Source: Desulfurococcales archaeon (GTDB lineage Archaea > Thermoproteota > Thermoprotei_A > Sulfolobales > Desulfurococcaceae). Taken from it: DNA of 33,815 nucleotides. Below are positions 1 to 7,003 of this stretch, piece after piece. The position numbers and the translations under genes were made by a program. How positions within the stretch are numbered: the stretch's first letter is position 1; every line of letters starts with the position of its first letter. Location: contig JALVIT010000088.1 in the NCBI GenBank assembly GCA_027028545.1, positions 1-33,815 of the forward strand. The letters are read 5' to 3'. The notes beneath the pieces were generated by a model, which did no database searches, had not been told where the DNA came from, and saw nothing but the letters and a program-made list of their open reading frames with translations.

Positions 1-135
1 GTTTAGCCCGCCGCTCCCAAGAGCCCGACGCCGCAGGGGCTATGCTCACCCGGGGACGAGCCGGGCAATATAATGATTGTTTGCCCGGGAGGTTGAGGCG
101 GAGCCCTTTGACCCGGTTCGAGTGTAGACTCCCCC
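1..135 (+). ncRNA. GC-rich structured RNA, 3' portion; SRP RNA-like (tentative)
   Basis: This stretch is far richer in G+C than the AT-rich genes around it, which in hyperthermophiles usually marks a structural RNA. It has no convincing reading frame. A perfect 8-bp hairpin joins CCGGGCAA (62-69) to TTGCCCGG (82-89) across a 12-base loop. Smaller hairpins include AGCCC/GGGCT (22-41) and GCTC/GAGC (44-61). GGGAG near 88 could pair with CTCCC near 131. By eye, GAGCCGGGCAATATA and CGGGAGGTTGAGGCGGAG resemble the 3' and 5' Alu-domain strands of eukaryotic 7SL RNA, but in swapped order. I see no T-loop, RNase P or rRNA signature. The gene probably begins left of the window. Strand and identity are uncertain; the assignment rests on composition, hairpins and a visual likeness. 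Confidence 0.35.
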
Positions 136-137
136 TA

Positions 138-147
138 GAGTATACGT
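138..147 (+). promoter_or_regulatory. Possible TATA element for the gene at 170
   Basis: TAGAGTATAC lies about 26-30 bases before the ATG at 170, the distance expected for a leaderless crenarchaeal transcript. No GGTGA-type ribosome site precedes that ATG, which fits leaderless initiation. Confidence 0.3.
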
Positions 148-169
148 TGTCTGTGTAGGGCTCCTACCT

Positions 170-1153
170 ATGGCGCGATCGCCCTCCAATGTCTTCTCCT
201 ATCTGTGGATGGTTTTGTTTATATACTGGTTCTATACATACTTATCTATTTGGTGGAGGTGTGTGCATCGTATAGTCCTGCTAATTATAGTCTCTACCGC
301 TATAGCCCTCCTACTAGTCGTAGTACCATACACTTTGCTTAACCCTATGAGGGTTCATGGAACACCGTATATGGTAGAGTATAATCTTGTAGGATACATG
401 GTTGATAGGGAGGAATTCCTCGGATACGCTAAAAACATATTCAAGATAAACACGTCTGGCTTAGAGGAAACACTAAACAATATCGAGGAGATGGACTATA
501 ATACATCACTATTCATAGCAATGAACAAATTCATAGTCGAGAAGGAGATCATAGAGAGCAATAACAGCTTAGTCACCATAGAGTTTAAACCAACAAACCT
601 AGTAATCCTAGCATACACGGAGAAGCCAGACTACATAGAACACCGAGAGAGATACAAGTTCGAGATAGTAAATAAGACATATCGTTTAACGCTGAAAGGA
701 TCGGATATAACAAATCAGATATACCTCCTACCGGGATCAATCGATGAGATAACTCCTGGAGATGAAACATTAGAGATAATAATAACGAATAAGACGATGC
801 TCGAGGAACAAATGTGTCTAACCGGTGAGCCCGGAGATGATAAGGATGAACTAGTCAAATACTATAAGGGGCTTGTGGAAAGGGATAAGATAGATAAGGC
901 TACATGCAGCCAAGACCCGAAATGTATAGGTGGTTGTAGAGTTAGAAGGGTAGAATGCATAGACGGCTGGCCAATACTGGTAGGTGATACTGCAACTTGT
1001 TGTAAAATAATAGATAACATCAAACACTGTATAACATATCCATCAACAATAGCAACCGCTAAAGGAGACTTATCCGTAAGGATCTATGGCGGAGTAGAGC
1101 TCGGAGAACTAATGAATACCGTTAAACCCCTATTGAGGAGTATTATAAGTTGA
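170..1153 (+). CDS. Hypothetical exported, membrane-anchored Cys-rich protein
   Basis: I do not recognise this family. The N-terminal 55 residues hold one or two hydrophobic segments: an aromatic-rich one at about 9-28 and a stronger one at about 35-56 (IVLLIIVSTAIALLLVVVP). The rest is soluble, so it is probably outside the cell on a membrane anchor. The C-terminal third has a cluster of about eight cysteines (around CLTGEPG, CSQDPKCIGGC, VEC, TCC, HC), suggesting disulfides or a metal site. The start is uncertain: ATG 170 would be leaderless, ATG 209 is a second choice, and GTG 263 lies only two bases after a GGAGGT at 255-260. The last choice would leave the stronger hydrophobic segment as a plain signal anchor. 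The next gene is convergent and ends 6 bp away. No function is assigned. Confidence 0.7.
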   Translation: MARSPSNVFSYLWMVLFIYWFYTYLSIWWRCVHRIVLLIIVSTAIALLLVVVPYTLLNPMRVHGTPYMVEYNLVGYMVDREEFLGYAKNIFKINTSGLEETLNNIEEMDYNTSLFIAMNKFIVEKEIIESNNSLVTIEFKPTNLVILAYTEKPDYIEHRERYKFEIVNKTYRLTLKGSDITNQIYLLPGSIDEITPGDETLEIIITNKTMLEEQMCLTGEPGDDKDELVKYYKGLVERDKIDKATCSQDPKCIGGCRVRRVECIDGWPILVGDTATCCKIIDNIKHCITYPSTIATAKGDLSVRIYGGVELGELMNTVKPLLRSIIS

Positions 1154-1159
1154 AAACTG

Positions 1160-2143
1160 TTAGTGAAATATCTCTCCAACCCTAGACTTATACTCTGCAA
1201 TACTAGCAGTCTTCAATGGATCTAAACCACGCATCCTGGCTAGCTTAACACTAGCCAATCCAAGCAATAAGCTACCATATAATAATTTCTCGAGGATATT
1301 ATCACCCTTCAACTCAACCATATATACCGGATACCCCCTCCTAACATATATGTTCTCCATAAACTCTACAAGTCTAGAGCCAACCCTATCACTGGGGTCC
1401 CTAACTAGTATAACCGTATACTTGTTCTCATAGGGGTTCTCCCAACCGACAATATCGTTATGCATCCACTCAGGAGCAGTTTCAACCTTAACAGGTATCT
1501 TAGAGTTCTCGTTAAACTCGTTCTTACCACGTATGAGTAGGGGTTCATAGGGTGTATGGCCAGCTAGTATGAGTAGTCCACGGTTCTCAGCTAGGAATCC
1601 AGCCAGTCTATACGCTGAATCTACAATATCACCCATAAACTCAGCTATAAACCTATAGGCAGCCTCAGCAACACTTTTAGAGACAATAGTGTAGCCTGAT
1701 GAGTCGAGGACACCGAGGATACCGTAGAGCATATGGGGTAATGCAGTCCTAGGAGCAATACCCTTAACAACTGGTATGAAGGGTATATTGTTGCGCTTAG
1801 CCTCCTCCTCCAATAACCCATCACTAGAGACAACGACTATTCTAGAACCCCTCCCCAAAGCCTCTCTATAGGCTAGCCTGGTCTCCAAGGTATTACCACT
1901 ATAACTAACAACAAACACTAGATCATCCCCGGAGACGTATCGGGGTAGGAGATGGGACTTAGAAACAACAACCGGGGGGCCACCGAGAACACTGGATAGG
2001 ACCGAGACATAGTCTCCGACAATACCACTACCACCCATACCGGATACAACGACAAGCCTATACCTACCAGGCACACTCACAATACCCCAACTCTTCAAAC
2101 CATCCTCCAACTGATTAATCCATCCAAGATAATACTCCTCCAC
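1160..2143 (-). CDS. Bifunctional phosphoglucose/phosphomannose isomerase
   Basis: It interconverts fructose 6-phosphate with glucose 6-phosphate or mannose 6-phosphate in the cytosol, feeding gluconeogenesis and sugar-nucleotide synthesis. The 327-residue length fits the crenarchaeal PGI/PMI branch of the SIS-domain superfamily. Visible SIS phosphate-binding motifs are SGMGGSG (34-40) and SYSGNT (80-85). The NEFNENSK segment supplies the likely catalytic Glu212 and EWMHND the likely His228. Their 16-residue spacing matches the E203/H219 pair described for the Pyrobaculum enzyme. The start is GTG with a GAGGTG ribosome site about 8 bases before it. It is transcribed away from the gene at 2249, with the divergent promoters inside the 105-bp gap. 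The family assignment is firm; the substrate breadth follows from the family. Confidence 0.93.
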   Translation of the reverse strand: MEEYYLGWINQLEDGLKSWGIVSVPGRYRLVVVSGMGGSGIVGDYVSVLSSVLGGPPVVVSKSHLLPRYVSGDDLVFVVSYSGNTLETRLAYREALGRGSRIVVVSSDGLLEEEAKRNNIPFIPVVKGIAPRTALPHMLYGILGVLDSSGYTIVSKSVAEAAYRFIAEFMGDIVDSAYRLAGFLAENRGLLILAGHTPYEPLLIRGKNEFNENSKIPVKVETAPEWMHNDIVGWENPYENKYTVILVRDPSDRVGSRLVEFMENIYVRRGYPVYMVELKGDNILEKLLYGSLLLGLASVKLARMRGLDPLKTASIAEYKSRVGEIFH

Positions 2144-2248
2144 AGACCTACACCTCTAACACGACAATTATCAACACATAATAATATCGGGGTTCAAAAT
2201 AAATACTAACCCCATAAACCTATAGGTAGAGACAGGTGAGGGAAAGAA

Positions 2249-2893
2249 TTGTCAAATATAGTGAAGCTTCTAGGGAATGGTAGATGGATACTTAGAAGCC
2301 ACTACATGAACGCCAAGATAGCCATAGTATTAAACATAGCATTCTACAAATCGGTGAAGGGTAGGGTATTAATAATAGATTGGGAAAACAATTTAACACC
2401 AATAATTGAAAGGATAGAGGTCCGTGGAAAACCCGAAAACATATTGATAACAGGTGAAACACCTAGAGATATGGGGGATGCGGAGAATATATTAGTCCTA
2501 GAACCACGTAAAACACCATTAGACATACACAATAGAAACATACTGATCACAACAACACCTGGGAGGAAGATATGGATACCTAGGATCTATAGGAAGGCAT
2601 ACATTACGAGATACGATGAAGAATACAAGCTGAGAACTGGGGAGGAGGAATACAGGTTCAGGCTAAACGGTATAAATATTATAGAGATAGATAAGCCTCC
2701 GGGAAGACTTGGTGAAGCATATAGTTTACTGAGAGAATCAATCCTAGAATATGGAGAACTAAGAGTTAGGGATGTAGTATTCATACTATCAAAAAACCTA
2801 GGCATAAGCAGGGATGAAGCCCGGAGGATACTATCAGAGCTCACACGTAGAAAATATATAGGTGTTAGAAAGGGTATAGTTGAAATATGGTGA
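2249..2893 (+). CDS. Conserved hypothetical protein with C-terminal winged-helix-like domain
   Basis: The family is not recognised. The first 140 residues alternate beta strands and short loops, with no catalytic motif I can name. The C-terminal 60 residues (from about 155, SLLRESILEYGELRVRD onward, with LGISRDEARRILSELTRRK) read as a helix-turn-helix and wing: a strand-helix-helix-helix pattern with a basic recognition helix. This hints at DNA or RNA binding. The start is TTG at 2249, backed by AGGTGAGGG at 2234-2242 with good spacing. It stands alone: the left neighbour is divergent, and a transposon remnant follows. It could be a transcription factor or part of a replication or repair complex; nothing here decides. 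Confidence 0.75.
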   Translation: MSNIVKLLGNGRWILRSHYMNAKIAIVLNIAFYKSVKGRVLIIDWENNLTPIIERIEVRGKPENILITGETPRDMGDAENILVLEPRKTPLDIHNRNILITTTPGRKIWIPRIYRKAYITRYDEEYKLRTGEEEYRFRLNGINIIEIDKPPGRLGEAYSLLRESILEYGELRVRDVVFILSKNLGISRDEARRILSELTRRKYIGVRKGIVEIW

Positions 2894-2969
2894 TGAAGAC
2901 ATCCTAGACTATTCACTTATTTGAGTACTTGAAGTATTTTGGTAATTATGAGAACATCTCAATGTTTAG

Positions 2970-3404
2970 AGGATTAGTGCATTAATTGTTCTCGAAGACT
3001 TGGACAAGCTTAGAGATAGAGTTAATGGTTCAAAAAAGTTCAATAAGAAGCTTAGTCTATGGGTTTACCGTAGAATACAGAGCTATATACGCTATAAGGC
3101 ATTAATTGAAGAATTACCAGTAATTTATGTTGATCCGAGAAATACCTCTAAGACTTCTCCTATCAGTGGTGAATTAGTGTTTATTAATTATAGATGGGTT
3201 AAGCTACCAAACGGACACATTGTTACAAGAGACCATGTTGCTTCATGGAATCTAGCCCTAAGAGGTCTTAAACTTCTTACCCGAGATGTGGGGCTCTGTG
3301 GTTCCATGAAAGCCCTGAAAGCCCCCGACCAGATGCAAACCCAAGAAGGGATGAAGGGGAAGCCCGTGCAGGTTTTCAAAGTTTCGAAAATACCCAAAAC
3401 ATAA
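2970..3404 (+). pseudogene. tnpB: Truncated IS200/IS605-family TnpB (C-terminal remnant)
   Basis: Only the C-terminal third of a TnpB nuclease is left. Reading starts after an in-frame TAG at 2967 and runs through ALIVLEDLDKLRDR, which holds the second RuvC carboxylate (Glu of LEDL). Next comes YKALIEELPVIYVDPRNTS and then TRDHVASWNLALRGL, which holds the third RuvC Asp. The first RuvC Asp and the guide-binding N-terminus are absent, so it cannot be an active nuclease. Where the usual CPxCG zinc-ribbon pairs sit there is TSPISGE and PNGHIVTRD, with no cysteines; crenarchaeal relatives may have lost these cysteines too. TTG at 3000 could start a shorter open frame. The 3' end (about 3280-3420) turns GC-rich, as TnpB guide-RNA (omega RNA) regions do. 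No tnpA or clear left end is visible. Confidence 0.8.
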
Positions 3405-3452
3405 AGCACGGGCAACCACGGATAAAAACGCTATATAAGAGGGGGGATCTGA

Positions 3453-3920
3453 TCACCCGCACTCGTAGTTTTCGAGTGTTTCATCATAGTATAGTTTCAT
3501 TAATCCAAGCTTCTTCAACACGATATTTATATAGTCGTATATGATCTCCCTTCTAACACCCATACGTTCAGCCCTGCGGACAACTATGCTCTCAACGATA
3601 GCATACCTTCTATACTTCTCGTTGAGATCCTTCCATGGTATGCCGGTCATAGCCTTCATAACCTCGCGATCAATAGGTATAACACCCTTCTCCATTAGAA
3701 AGGCTATGATCGGGTATCCGATGTATCCCTTAAGCCTAGTACCATTATCACTACTATAAACCCTATTATCCGGCAATACCACGACCTTATATCTTTTATC
3801 ACCCCTACTAGATACGACCTCAGCACATACATCACCGATAGTCTTTAACCTACCATCTCCAAGACAACCAATGGCTTCAAGAACCTTGATCCTAGGAGGC
3901 TTACGTAGAAGCTGGGGCAT
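3453..3920 (-). CDS. Conserved crenarchaeal hypothetical protein
   Basis: The family is not recognised. The 155-residue protein is soluble, basic and helical in its second half. It has no transmembrane segment, cysteine cluster or nucleotide-binding motif. The first half has a short beta-rich part (KRYKVVVLPDNRVYSSDNG); the second half has helices around FLMEKGVIPIDREVMKAM and DYINIVLKKLGLMKLYYD. It starts at ATG 3920 and follows the small gene at 3923-4171 with a two-base gap, so the two are almost certainly co-transcribed and co-translated. The right ends of this gene and the TnpB remnant converge. The gene pair may be a small information-processing complex, but nothing in the sequence proves that. 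Confidence 0.75.
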   Translation of the reverse strand: MPQLLRKPPRIKVLEAIGCLGDGRLKTIGDVCAEVVSSRGDKRYKVVVLPDNRVYSSDNGTRLKGYIGYPIIAFLMEKGVIPIDREVMKAMTGIPWKDLNEKYRRYAIVESIVVRRAERMGVRREIIYDYINIVLKKLGLMKLYYDETLENYECG

Positions 3921-3922
3921 AT

Positions 3923-4171
3923 CTAACCCTCCTCAACAAGCTCTAAAACAATTGGTTCAAGCCCTAAAACCCTACCTCTACCAGAGATCATCTGTCCAAC
4001 TCCAAGCCTCAAATACTCACTATGCTTCTCCTCCGGAACGATCAGGTAGAAACCGGTGCTTTCATCATCAATACTACCCTGAACATACAGTGCCTTACCA
4101 CTATAGCCCTCAGGGGTTTCAAACCCAACTATAACCCCATCGAATAATACAATCCTACCCCTCTCCAACAT
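3923..4171 (-). CDS. Small conserved hypothetical protein, beta-rich
   Basis: This is an 82-residue soluble protein dominated by alternating short strands (GRIVLFDGVIVGFET, KALYVQGS, GFYLIVP, GRGRVLGLEPIVLELV). The pattern could form a small beta barrel such as an OB or SH3-like fold; this is inference. It is the first gene of a two-gene unit with 3453-3920. The start is ATG 4171. CATATATG at about 4212-4219, read on the minus strand, sits at a workable TATA distance, and the same short gap must carry the divergent promoter of the next plus-strand gene. No function is assigned. Confidence 0.72.
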   Translation of the reverse strand: MLERGRIVLFDGVIVGFETPEGYSGKALYVQGSIDDESTGFYLIVPEEKHSEYLRLGVGQMISGRGRVLGLEPIVLELVEEG

Positions 4172-4254
4172 GACCCATCACTATACTAACACTATCCTCT
4201 AAGTTAAACTTCATATATGGTTGAGGGTATTAATAATTATATTGAGTGGGAGCC

Positions 4255-5130
4255 TTGACAACACCAATAATAGAAAACACATTAAGCACAGGCCTCATAA
4301 TAGCAGGTGCATACGCGGATAAACTACGTAGAACACTATTCGCACAGCTGAGAGACTATGTTAAGAAGAATAAAGAGTATGCACGGGAAATAGCTAGGGC
4401 TGCTGGAGAGATCAATAGGCTACTATACCATATAATCGTAGAGGAGCTTAAAAGCGATAAGGGAGACGTGGTTAGGATCAGGGTGAAGTATAGCTTCGAC
4501 CCGGAGAAGATGGAGATCAAATGGCATTACGACACACTCCAAATAGAATACTTCAAGAGATACCCAGATGAAAAAGTAGCTGAAACAGTTAAGAAGGTGC
4601 TGGAGGAAAAACTAGCAGCTGTAAAGGAGGAGTTTAGAGAAGCACCAACAGCTGAAGAAGCAGAGAAGATGCTTCGTGGGGAGAAACCCGTTGAGTGGAG
4701 GGAGGAGGCTACAATAGGAATATCTGAGGAAACCAGGCCATTAGAGAGGAGGGTTGAGGAGAAACCAGTAGTTGAGAAACCCGAAGAGGCTAAACCGGTT
4801 GAGAAACCAGTTGAGATACCATCAATAGCTGAAGCCGACCCAATAGGTGCAACGGTTGATGGCGGTGTAATATTTAAACTAGTTGATGAAGAGGGTGGAT
4901 CGGTTGGACTAGCAACTATAGAACCCCATGCCGGCGAATACTATATAGATGCAGTACTCATAGCGCCAGGTAAAGCATATAGGTCTAGATTCAAGGCTAA
5001 ACACGATAAGGAGGAATACATATCAAACCCGAAGCTACTAATAGATGAAATAACTAAGGCTAAGAAGATAGAGCTCGGAAAAGAGGAGGCTGAATCGATC
5101 ATAAGGGCTAAGATGGAGGCCCTCATATGA
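4255..5130 (+). CDS. DUF2258-like archaeal protein with charged linker
   Basis: This probably belongs to the archaeal family I know as DUF2258, judged from the N-terminal pattern LSTGLIIAGAYADKLRR and the following amphipathic helices. That family has been discussed as nucleic-acid related, but I cannot confirm a function here. The N-terminal domain runs to about residue 150. A low-complexity Glu/Lys/Pro/Val linker with repeated EKP(V/E) units covers about 150-195. A C-terminal alpha/beta domain begins near EADPIGATVDGG. GTG 4246 would add three residues; TTG 4255 gives MTTPIIENT, and GTGGGAG sits just before it, so I prefer the latter. Its stop overlaps the next start as ATGA (5127-5130), so it is translationally coupled to the phosphorylase gene. 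Confidence 0.7.
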   Translation: MTTPIIENTLSTGLIIAGAYADKLRRTLFAQLRDYVKKNKEYAREIARAAGEINRLLYHIIVEELKSDKGDVVRIRVKYSFDPEKMEIKWHYDTLQIEYFKRYPDEKVAETVKKVLEEKLAAVKEEFREAPTAEEAEKMLRGEKPVEWREEATIGISEETRPLERRVEEKPVVEKPEEAKPVEKPVEIPSIAEADPIGATVDGGVIFKLVDEEGGSVGLATIEPHAGEYYIDAVLIAPGKAYRSRFKAKHDKEEYISNPKLLIDEITKAKKIELGKEEAESIIRAKMEALI

Positions 5131-5849
5131 GGAAGATAGGAGTCATAGGTGGAACAGCAACACACAGGTTATTCAAAGCACCAGTAATGGAGATGGATAC
5201 ACTGGTAGGAAAAATACACTACATGCTAACAGCAACTGAGCCACGAATAGTATATATTCCGAGGCATGGGTTGAAACACGACATACCATCAAACCTCGTA
5301 AACTATAGAGCAATAATAACAGCATTAACATATCATAACGTCAAATATGTAATATCAACAACACTAGCGACAAGACTAAACCCAGACTATTCTATAGGGG
5401 ACCTGGTTATACCACACGATATAATAGACTTGACGAAATCGAGACAGGCAGGGCTAGAACCCTCCAAGAGGATATTCACCGATATGAGGAACGTGTTCTC
5501 GGAGCAGCTCAGAAAAATACTCTACGAGAAGGCTATAGAGCAGGGATTCAACGTTCACGACCGGGGAGTAGTGGTTGTGATCGAGGGTCCAAGGCTTGAA
5601 ACACCGGCTGAGGCCAGGATGTATAGGATGCTTGGAGGAGACCTAATATCTATGAGTCTAGCACCGGAGGCGTTCATGGCTAAAGAGGCTGGGCTCGAAT
5701 ATGCAGCTATAGCCATAATAGTTAATCCAGCAGCCGATGAAGGGGCTAAGAAGAGTATTGAAGAGATAAATAGTATGCTTGAAGAAATAAGGCCCAGGCT
5801 CAAAAACCTAATACTTGAAACAGCTAAAATCCTCACAAAGCTACAATAG
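5127..5849 (+). CDS. mtnP: Methylthioadenosine phosphorylase family (PNP/MTAP) enzyme
   Basis: It is expected to cleave the glycosidic bond of 5'-methylthioadenosine (or the inosine form) with phosphate, recycling the by-product of polyamine synthesis. The 240-residue length and the motifs fit the trimeric PNP/MTAP branch: GVIGGTATH near the N-terminus for phosphate binding, PRHGLKHDIPSNLVNYRA in the middle, and SMSLAPEAFMAKEAGL, with the ribose-contacting Met, near 175. The base-recognition segment differs: where typical MTAPs have a TDYD-type sequence this protein reads VNPAADEG. That suggests altered base preference or a paralogous role. Translation is coupled to the preceding gene by a 4-base overlap. 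Its 3' end overlaps the convergent DHH gene by 9 bp. Confidence 0.88.
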   Translation: MRKIGVIGGTATHRLFKAPVMEMDTLVGKIHYMLTATEPRIVYIPRHGLKHDIPSNLVNYRAIITALTYHNVKYVISTTLATRLNPDYSIGDLVIPHDIIDLTKSRQAGLEPSKRIFTDMRNVFSEQLRKILYEKAIEQGFNVHDRGVVVVIEGPRLETPAEARMYRMLGGDLISMSLAPEAFMAKEAGLEYAAIAIIVNPAADEGAKKSIEEINSMLEEIRPRLKNLILETAKILTKLQ

Positions 5850-6839
5850 CTTTCCAGCCTCACGATTAATCAGATCTATGAATTCATCCAGTCTATCCCT
5901 TGGAAACCTAGCACCGGCAGCATATGGATGACCGCCACCAGTCCCATCTATTAACGGCGTAATCCTCCTAAGCAGAAGGTTTAGATCAACACTTACACTC
6001 CTAAGACTGGCAACACATTTAGTATCCCTAATCTCACATGCTAAACCTATCGGCGTCCCACCATAGATCCTGGCATAATTTGCAGCCCTACCAAGACTAC
6101 CACCGGGATCGACCACATATGATACTAATCCTTTAACCTTAAGCATAGATTTAATCCTAATCCTAAGCTCCTCATCCCTAATACTTTGCTCCAAAGCCTT
6201 CAACACTAGGCGGGAATCACTACTTGGAAGCATATTCCTAGCTAATAATCTAACGATCCTCCTCTTAAAATCATACTCCTTACGGGAACCCTCTAACCCC
6301 TGAACAAGTATTCCAGCCTCAAAATACACACTCCTCTTATCCCAGTCTAGTAGAGCCTTCTTAACCCATGGTGTCTCATCTAGATAATCACCTATAGCAC
6401 CATATAGTGCAACCCTCTCATACTCTCTACTAAGACCCCTCTCGCTGAAATACCTATAGACGAGCTCGGATGCTGAACAACACGTATCATGAATTATCTC
6501 CCCCCAAAGATCCCTCGGTTTTAAACTGAGGGGTTCTGGGTGATGATCAATGTATAGTAGCCTACCATGCTCCGAATATCTTCTAAACAAGGACTCGATC
6601 TCGCCGAGGTGTTTCTCGCTGAGGGCTATATCGGCTATAAACACGTTGTCACCAAGCTCAGCGAAAGACCTAAGATCCTCGGCTAATCCAGCTGGATGAG
6701 TGAAGTAGATATCTACATCGAAACCCCTCCCAGCTAGGTAGGCGTAGGCTAATGCGCCGGAGACAACACCATCAGAATCCCCATGGATTAGTAGAACCCA
6801 CCTAGACAAACCCGATACACCACCATAAAACCCCTCCAT
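5841..6839 (-). CDS. DHH/DHHA1-family phosphoesterase
   Basis: This is a cytosolic Mn2+/Mg2+-dependent phosphoesterase of the DHH superfamily, related to RecJ, GAN and NrnA. All metal-binding motifs are visible: HGDSDG (Asp21, Asp23), FIADIALS (Asp70), IDHHPEP (Asp98-His99-His100) and GAIGDYLDE (Asp151). The C-terminal DHHA1 substrate domain ends in TGGGHPYAAGARF near residue 300. The enzyme should therefore be active, on single-stranded nucleic acid, short oligonucleotides or cyclic dinucleotides; the sequence does not separate these. The start at ATG 6839 is the longest reading, and a start a few codons later is possible. It faces the recombinase gene across a shared promoter region holding an imperfect direct repeat. 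Confidence 0.9.
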   Translation of the reverse strand: MEGFYGGVSGLSRWVLLIHGDSDGVVSGALAYAYLAGRGFDVDIYFTHPAGLAEDLRSFAELGDNVFIADIALSEKHLGEIESLFRRYSEHGRLLYIDHHPEPLSLKPRDLWGEIIHDTCCSASELVYRYFSERGLSREYERVALYGAIGDYLDETPWVKKALLDWDKRSVYFEAGILVQGLEGSRKEYDFKRRIVRLLARNMLPSSDSRLVLKALEQSIRDEELRIRIKSMLKVKGLVSYVVDPGGSLGRAANYARIYGGTPIGLACEIRDTKCVASLRSVSVDLNLLLRRITPLIDGTGGGHPYAAGARFPRDRLDEFIDLINREAGKLL

Positions 6840-6851
6840 AGAGGGATGGAG

Positions 6852-6860
6852 GGCTTTTAA
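6852..6860 (-). promoter_or_regulatory. TATA-like box of the DHH gene
   Basis: On the minus strand the sequence CCCTCTTAAAAGCCC precedes the DHH start at 6839. The same CTCTTAAAA core occurs on the plus strand at about 6952-6960 before the recombinase gene. The two divergent promoters may thus share a core and flank the repeat at 6867-6923. The spacing to the ATG is short for a leaderless start, so this is tentative. Confidence 0.35.
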
Positions 6861-6866
6861 GAGGGG

Positions 6867-6923
6867 TTAGACCCGCACAGATCCTCATCGCATAGATGCT
6901 TAGACCTGCTAAGCCTCCTCATC
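6867..6923. repeat. Imperfect 23-24 bp direct repeat in a divergent promoter region
   Basis: Two copies start with TTAGACC and end with CCTCATC (6867-6889 and 6900-6923), a period of 33 bases. A 10-base spacer, GCATAGATGC, lies between them. The second copy contains a perfect 6-bp hairpin, GCTTAG/CTAAGC (6899-6915). A third partial match, TCAGACCTC, lies near 6946. The position, between two facing promoters, suggests an operator or recombination-related site. It is not a clean dif-like palindrome. Confidence 0.5.
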
Positions 6924-7003
6924 CCCCATAAATAATCATAGAATGGTCAGACCTCTTAAAACACTATCCATCTAAAGGATATTATTCTATAGGGGGGTCG
7001 TTG

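Noticed and set aside
1-135. A tRNA gene, suggested by GGTTCGAG near 113-120.
   Set aside because: The bases around it do not form a T-stem, and no acceptor or anticodon stem can be built on either strand.
2249-2893. A transposon cargo or tnpA partner for the TnpB remnant.
   Set aside because: The protein lacks the HUH motif and catalytic Tyr of IS200/IS605 TnpA, and its C-terminus looks like a winged helix.
3408-3420. A 13-base match, ACGGGCAACCACG, shared with about 25533-25545, considered as a transposon end.
   Set aside because: Several 13-base matches are expected by chance in a window this size, and no target duplication or second end is visible.
6867-6923. A C/D box guide RNA on the minus strand, from the repeated GATGAGG...GTCTAA pattern.
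   Set aside because: The would-be D boxes read TCTA instead of CTGA and lack the GA needed for the kink-turn, and the C boxes are incomplete.
6924-7000. A dif-like site next to the recombinase gene.
   Set aside because: No 28-bp two-arm palindrome with a central spacer could be found here or just after the gene.
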